Below, in pieces: positions 5,128-6,113 of a stretch of DNA of 6,113 bases. Under the pieces are notes generated by a model, which did no database searches, was not told where the DNA came from, and saw only the letters and a program-made list of their open reading frames with translations. The translations under genes and the position numbers were made by a program. Where the stretch lies: contig CANQWP010000051.1 in the NCBI GenBank assembly GCA_947627585.1, forward strand, positions 1 to 6,113, written 5' to 3'. This DNA is from an uncultured Clostridia bacterium. Its GTDB lineage: Bacteria; Bacillota; Clostridia; Christensenellales; UBA1242. Within the stretch, counting starts at the first letter, position 1; each line of letters begins with the position of its first letter.

Positions 5128-5529
5128 ATGCAAAAATCAATCAGCGGAGCCACTTTTAAGAAGATGGTCCTTGCGGGTGTCAGCCTGCTTGAACAGAACA
5201 AAGAATATATTGACAGCCTGAATGTTTTTCCTGTGCCGGACGGCGACACGGGAACAAACATGTTTCTCACAATGAAATCGGCTGTTGGCGAAATCAACAA
5301 GTGCATGAACACTGACCTTTCAAGCCTTTCGGAAGCGTTTGCAAAAGGCGCGCTTCGCGGGGCGCGAGGGAACTCGGGCGTCATCACTTCCCAGATTTTC
5401 AAGGGCTTTTGCTCGGTGACGAAAAACTGCAAAGAAATTTCCACAAAAGACTTTGCCAAAGCCATGCAAGAAGGCGCAGCCATCGCATATAAGGCCGTCA
5501 CAAAGCGATCCTCACTGTCATTCGCGTAA
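5128..5529 (+). pseudogene. fakA: FakA/YloV fatty-acid kinase, N-terminal part, frame-broken
   Basis: FakA uses ATP to phosphorylate fatty acids held by FakB, feeding exogenous or recycled fatty acids to phospholipid synthesis. This frame covers the N-terminal DhaL-like kinase domain: SLNVFPVPDGDTGTNMFLTM (30-49) with metal-binding aspartates 38 and 40, and GALRGARGNSGVITSQIFKG (74-93), the nucleotide-binding part. ATG 5128 follows GGAG (5115-5118) by 9 bases. The frame matches homologues up to AYKAVTK (about 120-126), then turns to unrelated RSSLSFA and stops at 5527-5529. Homologues, for example S. aureus FakA, read KAVMKPVEGTILTV here. The downstream sequence resumes at ILTVIR in another frame, so about five residues (PVEGT) and the frame are lost together, best explained by a 13-base deletion. 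If real, the kinase domain is split mid-fold. A sequencing or assembly error remains possible. Confidence 0.9.
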
Positions 5530-6113
5530 TGGCAGAAAACGCCGTCAGCCTTGCAAAAAGACATGACGACTTTGAGGTTTTCCTCAAAAAAGTGCTTGAC
5601 ACCGGTGAAGAAATTTTGAAACAGACGCCAGAGATGCTGCCTGTCCTGAAAAAAGCGGGCGTTGTGGACAGCGGCGGACGCGGAATTTTGGTGATTTTCA
5701 CGGGCTTCTATCGCTTCCTTATGGGCGAAGAGCTGGAATATTCTTTTGAGGACGAGACCAAGCCTCAAACTGTGGACGACGTCATTGCGGACATCAACCA
5801 ACTTGGCGACATTGAGTTTGGCTATTGCACCGAATATATGATCATCAACATGTATAAAAAGACCACCGAGGCGGACATCACCAAACTGCGCGAAAAGCTG
5901 ATGGAAATCGGCGACAGCGTGATTTGCATTGGCGATTTGTCACTTGTGAAAGTGCACGTGCACACAAACGAGCCAAACAAGGCGCTTGGTTACGCTTTGG
6001 AACTTGGCGAGCTTTACAACCTTAAGATTGAGAACATGCGCGAACAAAACCGCGAACTGAAAAAGAAGGCTCAAGCGGTGGAAGAGACCAAAGAACTTGG
6101 CATGATTGCTGTC
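5508..6113 (+). pseudogene. fakA: FakA/YloV, remainder in the shifted frame (runs past window end)
   Basis: From ATC 5508 the frame reads ILTVIRVMAENAVSLAKRH and stays open to the window edge, about 202 codons. It holds the rest of the DhaL domain, with QTPEMLPVLKKAGVVDSGGRG, and then the middle domain with FGYCTEYMI, VKVHVHTNEPNKAL and LKIENMREQNREL, all typical of FakA. The remaining C-terminal region, usually DegV/FakB-like, lies beyond the window; a full protein is around 550 residues. There is no further frame break, and conserved motifs look intact, which argues against old decay. ATG 5529-5531 overlaps the upstream stop as TAATG, so a separate product could start there by translational coupling, but it would lack the kinase active-site half. 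No ribosome binding site precedes that ATG. Confidence 0.9.

Noticed and set aside
5121..5801. Minus-strand open frame (226 codons) opposite fakA
   Set aside because: The plus strand encodes FakA motifs across the whole interval, so this is an antisense artefact.
1..6113. CRISPR array, tRNA, rRNA, insertion sequence or phage genes
   Set aside because: No regularly spaced repeats, no cloverleaf with a TTCGA-type arm, no transposase or integrase coding, and no terminal inverted repeats were found.

Overview
The window reads as a chromosomal housekeeping segment of a low-GC Bacillota bacterium, most likely an uncultured clostridial lineage. The evidence is gene content (SpoVG, an Asp23/Gls24 protein beside a FakA/YloV-type protein, a membrane-anchored MurF-like ligase), AT-rich intergenic DNA, strong AGGAGG-like ribosome binding sites, and TTG starts. 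TGA is used as a stop (murC, the hydrolase and the Asp23 gene all end in it), so a Mycoplasma-type code is excluded. I see no tRNA, rRNA, CRISPR array, insertion sequence or phage gene.

Layout, left to right. (1) Positions 1-236, minus strand: spoVG, cut by the window edge at its 3' end. A very AT-rich divergent spacer (about 237-451, roughly 19% GC over 279-439) carries the spoVG promoter and a candidate murC promoter. (2) Positions 452-4121, plus strand: a cell-wall cluster of murC, an alpha/beta hydrolase, and a MurF-like ligase whose usual N-terminal domain is replaced by membrane segments. The gaps are 36 and 109 bases; the second holds a perfect 21-base palindrome. (3) Positions 4119-4163: back-to-back hairpins that terminate the murF-like gene and the convergent rpmB. 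(4) Positions 4162-4338, minus strand: rpmB (ribosomal protein L28) with a strong extended -10 promoter. (5) Positions 4405-4749: a divergent spacer containing an unexplained island of about 50% GC (4461-4590), then a weak promoter. (6) Positions 4750-6113, plus strand: an Asp23/Gls24 gene and a fakA homologue that runs off the window.

How the genes relate. MurC adds L-alanine to UDP-MurNAc and MurF adds D-Ala-D-Ala to the tripeptide, so the left block serves cytoplasmic peptidoglycan precursor synthesis; the hydrolase has no assignable substrate. The rpmB / Asp23 / fakA arrangement matches Bacillus subtilis rpmB-yloU-yloV. FakA phosphorylates fatty acids presented by FakB, for entry into phospholipid synthesis.

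The most notable anomaly is in fakA. The reading frame breaks at about 5505-5508, exactly where homologues carry a conserved PVEGT segment, and the loss best fits a 13-base deletion. The rest of the gene continues intact in another frame. Other points worth a look are the spoVG start choice, the GC-rich island between rpmB and the Asp23 gene, the palindrome before the murF-like gene, and lineage-specific changes in both Mur ligases. I found no convincing evidence of a wholly new biological system.
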